A DNA stretch of 64,000 nt, from NCBI RefSeq assembly GCF_000445995.2, contig NC_022080.4, forward strand, positions 2,204,001-2,268,000, written 5' to 3'. This stretch comes from Geobacillus genomosp. 3. Its GTDB lineage: Bacteria > Bacillota > Bacilli > Bacillales > Anoxybacillaceae. The position numbers and the translations under genes were made by a program. The notes under the pieces were generated by a model. That model saw only the letters and a list, made by a program, of their open reading frames with translations, did no database searches and was not told where the DNA came from. Shown piece after piece: positions 38,114 through 48,345 of this stretch (positions are counted from its first letter, which is position 1; each line of letters opens with the position of its first letter).

Positions 38114-39607
38114 GTGGACAACATGAACCCGAAATCGATCATCGTCATTTTTGGGGCGACAGGAGATTTGGCGAAACGGAAGCTGTTTCCGTCCCTTTAC
38201 CGCCTGTATGAAAAAGGGCACCTAAACGAGCGGTTTGCCGTCGTCGGCGTCGCGCGCCGCCCGTTATCGGCCGATGAGTTCCGCCATTACGTGCGCGACT
38301 CCGTCGAAACAGCGCTCAACCAAGAGCTTGCAGACGGCAAGTTCGCCTCCCATTTTTATTATCACCCGTTTGATGTGACGGAAGCTGAGTCCTATCAGCG
38401 CTTAAAAGCGCTGCTTGAACAGCTCGATGAGACATATCAAACAGAGGGGAACCGCATCTTTTATTTGGCGATGGCGCCGGAATTTTTCGGCACGGTGACA
38501 TCGCGCCTGCAGTCGGAGCGGCTGACCGATACGCGCGGCTTTAAACGGCTTGTCATTGAAAAGCCGTTCGGCCATGACTTAGCGAGCGCCCAAAAGCTGA
38601 ACAGAGAAATCCGCCGCGTTTTTTCCGAGCGGGAAATTTACCGGATCGACCATTACCTTGGCAAAGAAATGGTGCAAAACATCGAAGTGATCCGCTTCTC
38701 GAACGCCATTTTCGAGCCGCTTTGGAACAACCGCTTTATTTCGAACATTCAAATTACCTCAAGTGAAACGCTCGGTGTTGAGGACCGCGGCCGCTATTAC
38801 GACCATTCGGGGGCGCTGCGCGACATGGTGCAAAACCATATGCTGCAAATGGTCGCCTTGTTGGCCATGGAGCCGCCGATTCGGCTTACGACCGATGACA
38901 TCCGTCATGAAAAAGTGAAAGTGTTGCGCGCGCTGCGTCCGATTGCGCACGACGAAGTCGATCAATACTTCGTGCGCGGCCAATATGGGCGTGGGATGAT
39001 CCGCGGGAAAGATGTGCCGGCGTACCGCGAGGAGCCGAACGTCGACCCGGATTCGAATACCGAAACGTTCGTCGCTGGGAAACTCCTGATCGACAACTTC
39101 CGCTGGGCCGGCGTGCCGTTTTACATCCGCACCGGCAAACGAATGGCGGAAAAATCGACGAAAATCGTCGTCCAGTTTAAAGACGTGCCGATGAACTTAT
39201 ATTACCGGACGAATGAGACGATCGCCCCGAACTTGCTCGTCATCCACATTCAGCCCGATGAAGGCATCACCCTTCATTTAAACGGCAAAAAAACCGGGGA
39301 ATCGACGACAACGACGGCCCCGTTTCAACTCGATTATTGCAACAACTGCATCGATGGCATCAACACGCCGGAAGCGTATGAAAAGCTGCTGTATGACTGC
39401 ATGCGCGGCGATGCGACGAACTTCACCCACTGGGATGAAGTGGCGGCGTCATGGCAGTTTGTCGATGTGATTTCCGATGTTTGGGCGAACACAAAAGCCG
39501 CCGACTTCCCGAACTACGAAGCCGGCTCGATGGGCCCGGCGGCGGCCGACGAACTGCTTAAAAAAGACGGCTTCCATTGGTGGCCGATCGAACATCCGAG
39601 ACCGTAA
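38114..39607 (+). CDS. zwf: glucose-6-phosphate 1-dehydrogenase
   Basis: First enzyme of the oxidative pentose-phosphate pathway. 497 residues: cofactor loop FGATGDLAKRKLFPSLYRLY, active-site RIDHYLGKEMVQN and KPFGHDLASAQKLNRE, and FYIRTGKRMAEK. GTG start with GCGAGG upstream. In B. subtilis zwf and gndA are close neighbours; here about 3.5 kb of other genes separates zwf from gnd. Confidence 0.95.
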   Translation: MDNMNPKSIIVIFGATGDLAKRKLFPSLYRLYEKGHLNERFAVVGVARRPLSADEFRHYVRDSVETALNQELADGKFASHFYYHPFDVTEAESYQRLKALLEQLDETYQTEGNRIFYLAMAPEFFGTVTSRLQSERLTDTRGFKRLVIEKPFGHDLASAQKLNREIRRVFSEREIYRIDHYLGKEMVQNIEVIRFSNAIFEPLWNNRFISNIQITSSETLGVEDRGRYYDHSGALRDMVQNHMLQMVALLAMEPPIRLTTDDIRHEKVKVLRALRPIAHDEVDQYFVRGQYGRGMIRGKDVPAYREEPNVDPDSNTETFVAGKLLIDNFRWAGVPFYIRTGKRMAEKSTKIVVQFKDVPMNLYYRTNETIAPNLLVIHIQPDEGITLHLNGKKTGESTTTTAPFQLDYCNNCIDGINTPEAYEKLLYDCMRGDATNFTHWDEVAASWQFVDVISDVWANTKAADFPNYEAGSMGPAAADELLKKDGFHWWPIEHPRP

Positions 39608-39753
39608 TGGGCGAGGGGGCGTCACCCGCCTGTCAACAAGGGGCGACGCCACTCATTCTTCCCTTTTCTTCACGGTCAAAAGCTTGACACCCAACAGCCG
39701 ACAGGGCCGGCCCCGGCCCTTTCCATTCCCAAACGAAAAGGAGTGAAGAAGCG

Positions 39754-40371
39754 ATGAAGATGTATGACGTCACCGCCCCGATTTACGAAGGCATGCCGGT
39801 GTACAAAAACAAACCGGAAAAACAGCCGAAGCGCACAACGATCACCAACGGCTATGTCACCGAATCGCGCATCGACATGGACGTGCACACCGGCACGCAC
39901 ATTGACGCCCCTCTCCATATGGTTGAAGGCGGGGCGACCTTTGAAACGATTCCGCTTGACCATCTTGTCGGCCCATGCAAACTGTTTGACGCAACCAACG
40001 TCAACGACCGGATCACGAAAGACGACATCGCGCATCTCGACATTCAAGAAGGCGATTTTGTCTTGTTCAAAACGAAAAATTCGTTCGAAGAGGCCTTTAA
40101 CTTTGAGTTTATTTTCGTCGCCGCCGACGCCGCCCGCTATTTGGCCGACAAACGGGTCCGCGGCGTCGGCATCGACGCCCTCGGCATCGAGCGGGCGCAG
40201 GAAGGCCACCCGACCCATAAAACGCTCTTTTCCGCCGGCGTCATCGTCATCGAAGGGCTGCGGCTGAAAGACGTTCCCGAAGGCCAGTATTTCATGGTCG
40301 CCGCCCCGCTCAAACTCGTCGGCACCGACGCCGCCCCGGCGCGCGTCTTGCTGTTTGACCGCAAACCGTAA
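39754..40371 (+). CDS. cyclase family protein (KynB-like fold)
   Basis: A 205-residue metal-dependent hydrolase of the cyclase family (PF04199 as I recall it), related to kynurenine formamidase. The zinc motif HTGTHIDAPLHM (about residues 46-57) and GVGIDALGIERAQ...HPTHKTLFSAG supply the metal and catalytic residues. AAAGGAGTGAAG precedes the ATG. No kynurenine genes are near, so the substrate is open. It is the first gene of the block inserted between zwf and gnd and has its own terminator. Confidence 0.85.
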   Translation: MKMYDVTAPIYEGMPVYKNKPEKQPKRTTITNGYVTESRIDMDVHTGTHIDAPLHMVEGGATFETIPLDHLVGPCKLFDATNVNDRITKDDIAHLDIQEGDFVLFKTKNSFEEAFNFEFIFVAADAARYLADKRVRGVGIDALGIERAQEGHPTHKTLFSAGVIVIEGLRLKDVPEGQYFMVAAPLKLVGTDAAPARVLLFDRKP

Positions 40372-40404
40372 AAACAGCCGGTCCCTTGATGGGGCCGGCT
40401 GTTT
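40372..40404. terminator. terminator after the cyclase gene
   Basis: AAACAGCCGGTCCC pairs with GGGGCCGGCTGTTT around a 5-nt loop, directly after the cyclase stop codon. Confidence 0.75.
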
Positions 40405-40538
40405 GATCATTCCAAACCGAGAAGCCCCCTCTTCCACGTATGAACGTAGGTAAAAGAGTGTTAAACGTCCATTCTCATCCTTGTTGTTGTCTCCTACACA
40501 ACTTCTTACCACACCAAAAATAATATGATTTTCAACGA

Positions 40539-40568
40539 TTGATTCAACACACAAATAAGACATATAAT
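40539..40568 (+). promoter_or_regulatory. promoter of the AbrB/PIN pair
   Basis: TTGATT at 40539-40544 and a perfect TATAAT at 40563-40568, spaced 18 bp, about 45 bp before the antitoxin start. The stretch 40440-40610 is AT-rich compared with its surroundings. Confidence 0.55.
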
Positions 40569-40612
40569 AAAGATAAGTATCAAAAGTGTTTAGGAAGGAG
40601 CGAAACACGCCA

Positions 40613-40924
40613 ATGGAAAAAATGAATGTTTCGGATCAATCATCGCCGATCGTCGTGAAAGCGACAAGCAAGCTGTCCAGCCGCGGCCAAGTGGTGATTC
40701 CCGTTGAAATCCGAAAAACATTAGGCCTCACCGAAGGCGATGATCTGACGTTTATGGTCAACCAAGATGGAGAAATAAAAGTGGAAGTCACGAAAAAATA
40801 TCGCTTGTCACAATTAATCGGCATTCTCAAAACCAATCAGCCGTTCCGCCCCGTTGAGGAAATCCGGAATGAAGCATATCGGACGATGGGAGCAAAAGAA
40901 TTGAAAGACGAGGAGGAAAACTAA
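40613..40924 (+). CDS. AbrB/SpoVT-type antitoxin
   Basis: A 103-residue protein with a swapped-hairpin AbrB DNA-binding domain: TSKLSSRGQVVIPVEIRKTLGLTEGDDLTF (about residues 18-47, read in parts), followed by a C-terminal helical segment that would clamp the toxin. It is directly followed by a PIN-domain gene, the standard VapB-VapC arrangement, in which the antitoxin also represses its own promoter. ATG at 40613 has AGGAAGGAG upstream at a rather long spacing; GTG at 40586 is an alternative. Confidence 0.85.
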   Translation: MEKMNVSDQSSPIVVKATSKLSSRGQVVIPVEIRKTLGLTEGDDLTFMVNQDGEIKVEVTKKYRLSQLIGILKTNQPFRPVEEIRNEAYRTMGAKELKDEEEN

Positions 40925-41341
40925 GTGGCTCGCAAGCTGTGGATTGACACAAATGTCGTGATTCGAATCATGACCGGCCATCCCCAAGAGCTTGCGGAAG
41001 AGGTTGGGGACATGTTGCAGAAAGTGGAAGCAGGAGAATTGATTTTGCGCCTTAATCCGCTCGTCGTTGCAGAATGTTGCTGGGTGCTGGCCTCCGTCTA
41101 TCAAGCATCGCCGTCCGACATTTCCGCCGCCTTATTAAAGTTTACCGACGGGATCGGGATCGAAACAGAGGAAAAAGATGTTGTGCAACAGGCGCTTCGA
41201 GATTATGGCGAGAAAAAGGTAGACTTCATCGACGCGTATATCGCCGCTCATGCCAAAGCGAATCCCCCAGAAGATGTCGTGACTTGGGACAAACATGTTA
41301 GACGATTGAATATTCGCCATGGTCGCCCGAAAGACTGGTAA
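40925..41341 (+). CDS. PIN-domain toxin, VapC type
   Basis: A 138-residue PIN ribonuclease. The acidic metal residues are visible: Asp in LWIDTNVVIRIM, Glu in PLVVAECCWVL, Asp in KVDFIDAYIAAHA and Asp in VVTWDKHVRRL. GTG start, one base after the antitoxin stop, so production is coupled. Seemingly intact, so this TA module may be active. It is part of the accessory block between zwf and gnd. Confidence 0.87.
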   Translation: MARKLWIDTNVVIRIMTGHPQELAEEVGDMLQKVEAGELILRLNPLVVAECCWVLASVYQASPSDISAALLKFTDGIGIETEEKDVVQQALRDYGEKKVDFIDAYIAAHAKANPPEDVVTWDKHVRRLNIRHGRPKDW

Positions 41342-41367
41342 AAAGGCGGGGACTTCCCCGCCTCTTT

Positions 41368-41369
<2 letters not shown>
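41341..41369. terminator. terminator between the PIN toxin and the GH1 gene
   Basis: GGCGGGG-ACTT-CCCCGCC with A and T runs on the two sides, serving both converging genes. Confidence 0.85.
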
Positions 41370-42747
<1,378 letters not shown>

Positions 42748-43039
42748 CTATGTGAAAACGGCATGATTCGAAAACATAGCACGTTGACTTTCAAACGTCA
42801 TTTTCATTATGACATAGTTGCTTTTTTCCAAACAAGACAAGATGTTAAATTCGTTTTGATCTTCCTGCTTAACGTGTACGTGGTATTTGGTTTCACCGCG
42901 ATTTTTCTGCAGGAGCTTTTTGCCGCGCGCTTCGTCATGAAAAATGCTCATCTACAGTCTTTAACATGCCGGCTTGGTTACGAGCCATTTTTTCAATCAT
43001 CCATGCGGTGTCAACGATTGGAGAAAATGTTGGTTTCAT
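42748..43039 (-). other. region between gnd and the GH1 gene with two overlapping short ORFs
   Basis: This 350-bp gap holds two minus-strand frames. 43039-42935 encodes 34 residues (MKPTFSPIVDTAWMIEKMAR...), without a good ribosome-binding site. 42951-42748 encodes 67 residues (MSIFHDEARGKKLLQKNRGE...). They overlap, and a +1 shift in CATTTTTCATGAC would join them into one protein of about 100 residues, so this may be a frameshifted small gene or two unrelated open frames. I recognise neither. It is more AT-rich than its neighbours. Confidence 0.3.
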
Positions 43040-43047
43040 CAAGCACC

Positions 43048-43084
43048 AAAAAACCCTTAGAACCGCCTGCGGCTCTAAGGGTTT
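43048..43084 (-). terminator. terminator after gnd
   Basis: Minus-strand AACCCTTAGAgCCGC pairs with GCGGtTCTAAGGGTT and is followed by TTTTTTGG. Confidence 0.85.
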
Positions 43085-43088
43085 TCGC

Positions 43089-44501
43089 TTATTTCAACCA
43101 TTCCGTATGGAAAATGCCTTCCTTGTCGACGCGTTCGTACGTGTGGGCGCCGAAGTAGTCGCGCTGTGCCTGGATTAAGTTGGCCGGCAGCACCGCGGTG
43201 CGGTAGCTGTCATAGTACGCGAGGGCGTTGGCGAATCCTGGCACCGGAATGCCGCGCATCGCCGCGGTGGCGACGATTTCGCGGAGCGCGTCTTGGTAGC
43301 GTTCGACGATGTCTTGGAAATACGGATCCAAGAGCAAGTTCGAAAGCGCTGGATCACGGTCGTACGCCTCTTTAATTTTTTGCAAAAATTGCGCGCGGAT
43401 GATGCAGCCGCCGCGGAAAATCATCGCGATGTCGCCATAGCGCAAGTTCCAATCGTATTCGTCGGACGCCGCCTTCATTTGCGCAAATCCTTGGGCGTAC
43501 GAGCAAATTTTGCTCATGTAGAGCGCGCGGCGCACGGCTTCGATGAAGTGGGCGCGGTCGCCTTCAAACGGCTTCACCGCCGGGCCGGAGAGGACTTTGC
43601 TTGCTTTCACGCGCTCGTCTTTCATCGCCGAAATGAAGCGGGCGAACACCGATTCCGTAATGATCGGCAGCGGAACGCCCAAATCGAGGGCGTTTTGGCT
43701 CGTCCATTTGCCCGTCCCTTTTTGCCCGGCTTTGTCCAAAATGACATCAACGAGCGGCTTGCCGGTTTCTTCATCGATTTTCGTGAAAATGTCAGCGGTA
43801 ATTTCAATGAGATAGCTGTTCAATTCGCCTTTGTTCCAGTCAGCGAACACTTCGTGCAATTCGTTCGCTTCCATGCCGAGCACATGTTTGAGCAGGAAGT
43901 ACGCTTCAGCGATCAGCTGCATGTCGCCGTATTCGATGCCGTTATGCACCATTTTGACGTAATGGCCGGCGCCGTCCGGACCGATGTACGTCGTGCACGG
44001 CTCGCCGTCGACTTTGGCGGCGATGGCTTCAAAGATCGGACGCACGAGCTCATGCGCTTCTTTTTGTCCCCCCGGCATGATCGACGGTCCTTTCAGCGCC
44101 CCTTCCTCGCCGCCGGAGACGCCGGTGCCGATGAAGTGGATGCCAAGTTCGGCAAGTTCTTTGTTTCGGCGCTGCGTATCTTTGAAATACGTATTGCCGC
44201 CGTCAATTAAAATATCGCCTTTTTCCAAATACGGCTTCAGCTGTTCGATCGTCGCGTCCGTCGGCGCGCCCGCTTTCACCATGAGCAAAATTTTCCGCGG
44301 CTTTTCCAGGGCGTTGACGAATTCTTCGATGCTGTATGTACCAACAACGTTTTTTCCTTTCGCTTCTTCCAAAAATTCATCCGTTTTTTCGCGCGAACGG
44401 TTGTACACCGCCACCGAATAACCCCGGCTTTCAATGTTCAACGCCAAATTTTTCCCCATGACCGCCAGTCCGATGACGCCAATTTGCTGTTTTGCCATCA
44501 T
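43089..44501 (-). CDS. gndA: 6-phosphogluconate dehydrogenase (decarboxylating)
   Basis: Converts 6-phosphogluconate to ribulose 5-phosphate with NADP reduction. 470 residues: cofactor motif [41 protein letters not shown], catalytic Lys/Glu in [21 protein letters not shown], and [15 protein letters not shown]. Length and sequence fit GndA (YqjI). AAAGGGACG precedes the double ATG. The partner gene zwf is 3.5 kb away on the other strand. Confidence 0.95.
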   Translation of the reverse strand: MMAKQQIGVIGLAVMGKNLALNIESRGYSVAVYNRSREKTDEFLEEAKGKNVVGTYSIEEFVNALEKPRKILLMVKAGAPTDATIEQLKPYLEKGDILIDGGNTYFKDTQRRNKELAELGIHFIGTGVSGGEEGALKGPSIMPGGQKEAHELVRPIFEAIAAKVDGEPCTTYIGPDGAGHYVKMVHNGIEYGDMQLIAEAYFLLKHVLGMEANELHEVFADWNKGELNSYLIEITADIFTKIDEETGKPLVDVILDKAGQKGTGKWTSQNALDLGVPLPIITESVFARFISAMKDERVKASKVLSGPAVKPFEGDRAHFIEAVRRALYMSKICSYAQGFAQMKAASDEYDWNLRYGDIAMIFRGGCIIRAQFLQKIKEAYDRDPALSNLLLDPYFQDIVERYQDALREIVATAAMRGIPVPGFANALAYYDSYRTAVLPANLIQAQRDYFGAHTYERVDKEGIFHTEWLK

Positions 44502-44629
44502 TCAACGTCCCTTTCCGTTTTTGGTTTGTTCACTAAACAACATACCACACGTTTGCGCCCGCCTGCAAGTTTTTCTAAACCGATTTAGGAACAGGACGGC
44601 ACGACGAGCCTCATTTGGCATGTTCATGT

Positions 44630-44650
44630 AAAAAGGGGCGTAACGCCCCT
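44630..44650 (-). terminator. terminator after the His/Tyr-rich gene
   Basis: Minus-strand AGGGGCG-TTA-CGCCCCT followed by TTTTTA. Confidence 0.8.
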
Positions 44651-44655
44651 CATGC

Positions 44656-44853
44656 TTAGTAGCCTCCGTAATGCGGGAAGCCGTACGGCGAAAACGGGTA
44701 ATGACCATAAGGCATGCCATACGGGAAGTGATGATAGCCGTCATACCCTCCATGCCAATGATGATGATGGTGATAACCGTATGGGTGATGGCCGTAGCTG
44801 CCGAAGTATGGCGGATAAAAGCCACCCATATACGGACCGAACGGTTGAACCAT
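44656..44853 (-). CDS. His/Tyr/Gly/Pro-rich small protein, probable spore coat component
   Basis: A 65-residue low-complexity protein made mostly of Gly, Tyr, His, Pro and Phe, with a run of five histidines (YGYHHHHHWHGGYDG, about residues 26-40) and repeated YGxxPY / FPYG units. AAAAGGAGGGCG 9 nt before the ATG at 44853 is an excellent ribosome-binding site, and the gene is closed by a terminator, so it is real despite its odd composition. Such composition is common in coat and crust proteins of Bacillaceae spores; a metal-binding role is also possible. No sporulation promoter was identified. Confidence 0.75.
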   Translation of the reverse strand: MVQPFGPYMGGFYPPYFGSYGHHPYGYHHHHHWHGGYDGYHHFPYGMPYGHYPFSPYGFPHYGGY

Positions 44854-44933
44854 GGAACGCCCTCCTTTTTTGTGTGTCAACTTGCTTCCATGGTTAGGAT
44901 ATGCGCGGAAGAAAAAACGGTATAGGCAAACAC

Positions 44934-45419
44934 CTATACCGTCTCGCCCGCCCGCGCAGCGGCTTGGGCGGCGGCTACTTGCTCGCGAATCTCTTCCGCT
45001 TCGTCCAAATGGGCAAACAAAACGCGCGGGTCAAGCACGGTCAACAGCCGGTCGTCTTGCGCCGCCATTCCGGCTACATACGGCGTGCGCTCCGCGGACA
45101 TGAGCTGGAGCGGTTTGATCGCCTCTTGTTCAATATCCACGATTTCCTTCGCTTCATCGACAATAAACGCCACCGACAACTCGTCGACCGCGGCGACGAC
45201 AAGGCGCGTCTGGTCCGTTTCGTCGACGGCCCGGCCGTACAACAGCTTCCGCATATCAAGCACCGGCACGAGCTCGCCGCGGATGCGCACGACGCCGGCC
45301 ATATAGTCCGGCATATGCGGCACCGCGGTCGGCGCCGTCATTTTTTCAATCGAGACGACATACGCGATCGAGACGGCATACTGTTCCCGCTCGACGCGAA
45401 AGACGACATATTTGTCCAT
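44934..45419 (-). CDS. CheW-like chemotaxis coupling protein
   Basis: A 161-residue CheW-domain protein: YVVFRVEREQYAVSIAYVVSIEKM, MAGVVRIRGELVPVLDMRKLL and SVAFIVDEAKEIVDIEQ are the beta-barrel signatures of receptor-kinase coupling proteins. No cheA, receptor or flagellar gene lies in the window. ATG at 45419 has AGGTGGCGGGGG upstream, the ten residues before it being non-family. Either a second CheW or CheV-like coupler for a receptor encoded elsewhere. Confidence 0.88.
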   Translation of the reverse strand: MDKYVVFRVEREQYAVSIAYVVSIEKMTAPTAVPHMPDYMAGVVRIRGELVPVLDMRKLLYGRAVDETDQTRLVVAAVDELSVAFIVDEAKEIVDIEQEAIKPLQLMSAERTPYVAGMAAQDDRLLTVLDPRVLFAHLDEAEEIREQVAAAQAAARAGETV

Positions 45420-45511
45420 TCCCCCGCCACCTCTTTCGTCATTCACCAATCTTGTCTCCTTTTTTATCGGCCGATGTCAGCCAAATTTTCACCGAAATTT
45501 CATCATCCGAC

Positions 45512-45540
45512 GAAAAAGAGCATCCAACAAGGGATGCTCA
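45512..45540 (-). terminator. terminator after the M20 peptidase gene
   Basis: Minus-strand GAGCATCC-CTTGTT-GGATGCTC followed by TTTTTC, overlapping the stop codon. Confidence 0.8.
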
Positions 45541-46662
45541 CTCGGCATTGGCGACTTCTTCGACAATGGCGATGACCATTTCCGTCAGCTTGACCAGCTC
45601 TTCAATCGGCATCCGCTCGTTCGTCGTATGGATCTCTTCATAGCCGACAGCGAGGTTGACGGTCGGAATGCCGAAGCCGGCGATGATGTTGGCATCGCTG
45701 CCGCCGCCGCTTTTCTCCAGCTTGCACGGCCGGCCGATTTTCGCCGCCGCCCGTTTCGCGACCTCCACAACATGGTCGCCGTCGCCGAACTTGAAGCCTG
45801 GGTACATCACGTCGACATCGACATCGGCGCGCCCCCCCATTTCCGCGGCAACCGTTTCAAACGCCTCTTTCATTTTCGCCACTTGCGCTTCCATTTTCTC
45901 CGGGACGAGCGAGCGGGCTTCCGCTAAAATATCGACGCGGTCGCAGACGATGTTCGTTTGCGTGCCCCCTTCGAAGCGGCCGATGTTCGCCGTCGTCTCC
46001 TCGTCGATGCGGCCGAGCGGCATTTTCGCGATCGCCTTCGCCGCAATCGTAATGGCGGACACCCCTTTTTCCGGCGCCACGCCGGCGTGCGCCGTTTTGC
46101 CGTGCACAACGACTTTCAATTTCGCCTGCGTCGGCGCGGCGACGACGATGTTGCCGACCTTGCCGTCGCTGTCTAAGGCATAGCCGTATTTCGCTTGAAT
46201 AAGCGACGGGTCAAGCGCCTTCGCCCCAATTAACCCGGATTCTTCTCCGACAGTAATGATAAACTGGATTACGCCGTGCGGGATGTTTTGCTCTTTCAGC
46301 ACCCGGATCGCTTCGAACATCGCCGCCAAGCCGGCTTTATCGTCCGCGCCTAAAATCGTCGTCCCGTCCGTGACGACATAGCCGTCTTGGATCGACGGTT
46401 TCACGCCTTTCCCCGGCACAACCGTATCCATATGCGACGTGAAGTAAATCGGGTCGACCCCGTCTTTCGTCGCCGCGAGCGTGCAAATCAAGTTGCCGGC
46501 TCCATGCCCCGTTTTCGCGGCGGCATCGTCTTCGATCACCTCGAGGCCGAGCGCTTCAAACTTTTGCTTCAGCACCTTCGCAATGTCGCCTTCATGCTTC
46601 GTTTCCGAATCGATTTGCACAAGTTCCAAAAACTCGTCGACAAGACGTTGCTCGTTCACCAT
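45538..46662 (-). CDS. yqjE: M20-family metallopeptidase YqjE
   Basis: A 374-residue peptidase of the tripeptidase PepT-like M20 group. Zinc motifs: FTSHMDTVVPGKG (His, Asp), TTILGADDKAGLAA (bridging Asp), ITVGEESGLIGAK (catalytic Glu pair) and the dimerisation domain HGKTAHAGVAPEKGVSAI. C-terminal SGGGSDANIIAG and VGYEEIHTTNERM complete the site. No signal peptide. Located next to yqjD as in B. subtilis. Confidence 0.9.
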   Translation of the reverse strand: MVNEQRLVDEFLELVQIDSETKHEGDIAKVLKQKFEALGLEVIEDDAAAKTGHGAGNLICTLAATKDGVDPIYFTSHMDTVVPGKGVKPSIQDGYVVTDGTTILGADDKAGLAAMFEAIRVLKEQNIPHGVIQFIITVGEESGLIGAKALDPSLIQAKYGYALDSDGKVGNIVVAAPTQAKLKVVVHGKTAHAGVAPEKGVSAITIAAKAIAKMPLGRIDEETTANIGRFEGGTQTNIVCDRVDILAEARSLVPEKMEAQVAKMKEAFETVAAEMGGRADVDVDVMYPGFKFGDGDHVVEVAKRAAAKIGRPCKLEKSGGGSDANIIAGFGIPTVNLAVGYEEIHTTNERMPIEELVKLTEMVIAIVEEVANAE

Positions 46663-46794
46663 CGCTTTCGTCCTCCTATGTACAGATTCCTCTTCCAGTA
46701 TACCGGAAGTTTCCGCCAGGCGGCAAACTAGACGCTAGAACGGTGCGGGGAAAACAGCGATGGCGCCCGGGATTGGCCGGACGCCTTCTGTCGC

Positions 46795-48345
46795 TTACAG
46801 CGGAATGTTGCCATGTTTTTTCTTCGGCCGCTTCTCGTGCTTGTGGCGAAGCATCTCGAGCGCCTGAATGAGCTTAATTCTCGTGTCGCGCGGGTCGATG
46901 ACGTCGTCGATCATGCCGTATTTCGCCGCGACGTACGGATTGGCGAATTTCTCGCGGTATTCTTCAATTTTTTGCGCCCGCGTTTCTTCCGGGTTCGGGC
47001 TGTTTTCGATTTCGCTGGCGAAAATGATGTTCGCCGCCCCTTGCGGCCCCATGACCGCCACTTCGGCGTTCGGCCACGCATAGACGACATCGGCGCCGAT
47101 CGATTTGCTGTTTAAGGCGACGTACGCGCCGCCGTATGCTTTGCGCAAAATGACGGTAATTTTCGGCACGGTCGCTTCCGAGTAGGCGTACAAAATTTTC
47201 GCCCCATGGCGGATGATGCCGCCGTGCTCCTGCTTGACGCCCGGGAAAAAGCCGGTGACGTCCTCAAACGTAATGATCGGGATGTTGAACGAATCACAAA
47301 AGCGGATAAAGCGCGCCGCCTTGTCGGACGAATCGATGTCAAGCCCTCCGGCCATAAACTTCGGCTGGTTGCACACAAGCCCGACCACTTCTCCTTTGAT
47401 GCGGGCAAAGCCGATCACAATGTTTTTCGCAAAATCTTTTTGCACTTCCATAAACGATCCGTCATCAACGACGTGGGCGATGACGTGGCGCACATCGTAC
47501 GGGCGGACGGCGTCAATCGGCACGACATCGGCCAAATCGGGGCGATAGTCGTCCCCGTCCGGAACCGGGCCAAACGGCGGCTTTTCGTTATTGTTGGACG
47601 GCAAATAGCCGAGCAGCCGCCGCACCTCGGCGAGCGCCTCCTCTTCGTTCGCCGCCGCAAAATGGGCGTTGCCGCTGATCGTGTTGTGCACGCGGGCGCC
47701 GCCTAAATCTTCGGCGCTGATTTTCTCTCCGGTCACCGCTTCAATCACTTTCGGGCCGGTGATGAACATTTGGCTCGTTTTTTCAACCATGAACACAAAA
47801 TCGGTGATGGCCGGCGAATAGACGGCCCCGCCGGCGCACGGCCCCATAATGACGGAAACTTGCGGGATGACGCCGGAATAAATGGCGTTGCGGTAAAAAA
47901 TGTGCCCGTACCCGTCAAGCGACAACACCCCTTCTTGAATGCGGGCGCCGCCTGAGTCGTTCAAGCCGATGACCGGCGCCCCGGTTTTCGCCGCCAAGTC
48001 CATAATGTTGGCGATTTTTTTCGCATGCATTTCCCCAAGCGCCCCGCCGAAGACGGTGAAATCTTGCGAAAACACAAACACCGTGCGGCCGTTGATCTTC
48101 CCGTAGCCGGTCACAACCCCATCGCCCGGCCCCTTCTTGTCCCCCAGGCCAAAATCGGTGCAGCGGTGCTCGATGAACGGATTGAGCTCGACAAACGTCC
48201 CTTCGTCCAACAGCAAATCAATCCGCTCGCGCGCCGTCAGCTTCCCTTTCGCGTGCTGCTGTTCAATTTTCTCATCGCCCCCGCCCAGTTCAATCTCACG
48301 TCGGCGGTCATACAGTTCGTTGATTTTGTCGTACATGTCGCTCAT
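46795..48345 (-). CDS. yqjD: acyl-CoA carboxylase carboxyltransferase (propionyl/methylmalonyl-CoA type)
   Basis: A 516-residue biotin-dependent carboxyltransferase beta subunit, like PccB/MmdA: GKLTARERIDLLLDEGTF at the start, the acyl-CoA oxyanion region LNDSGGARIQEGVLSLDGYG, and carboxybiotin region FFPGVKQEHGGIIRHGAK ... KAYGGAYVALNSK. Biotin carboxylase and carrier subunits are not in the window, so whether it works as a carboxylase or a sodium-pumping decarboxylase cannot be told. It overlaps the epimerase gene by 4 bp; both act on methylmalonyl-CoA. Confidence 0.9.
   Translation of the reverse strand: MSDMYDKINELYDRRREIELGGGDEKIEQQHAKGKLTARERIDLLLDEGTFVELNPFIEHRCTDFGLGDKKGPGDGVVTGYGKINGRTVFVFSQDFTVFGGALGEMHAKKIANIMDLAAKTGAPVIGLNDSGGARIQEGVLSLDGYGHIFYRNAIYSGVIPQVSVIMGPCAGGAVYSPAITDFVFMVEKTSQMFITGPKVIEAVTGEKISAEDLGGARVHNTISGNAHFAAANEEEALAEVRRLLGYLPSNNNEKPPFGPVPDGDDYRPDLADVVPIDAVRPYDVRHVIAHVVDDGSFMEVQKDFAKNIVIGFARIKGEVVGLVCNQPKFMAGGLDIDSSDKAARFIRFCDSFNIPIITFEDVTGFFPGVKQEHGGIIRHGAKILYAYSEATVPKITVILRKAYGGAYVALNSKSIGADVVYAWPNAEVAVMGPQGAANIIFASEIENSPNPEETRAQKIEEYREKFANPYVAAKYGMIDDVIDPRDTRIKLIQALEMLRHKHEKRPKKKHGNIPL

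Noticed and set aside
39676..40608. 310-codon minus-strand frame opposite the cyclase gene
   Set aside because: Antisense shadow; the plus-strand cyclase has clear metal motifs and a good ribosome-binding site.
43293..44210. 305-codon plus-strand frame inside gnd
   Set aside because: Shadow frame of the strongly conserved gnd coding sequence.
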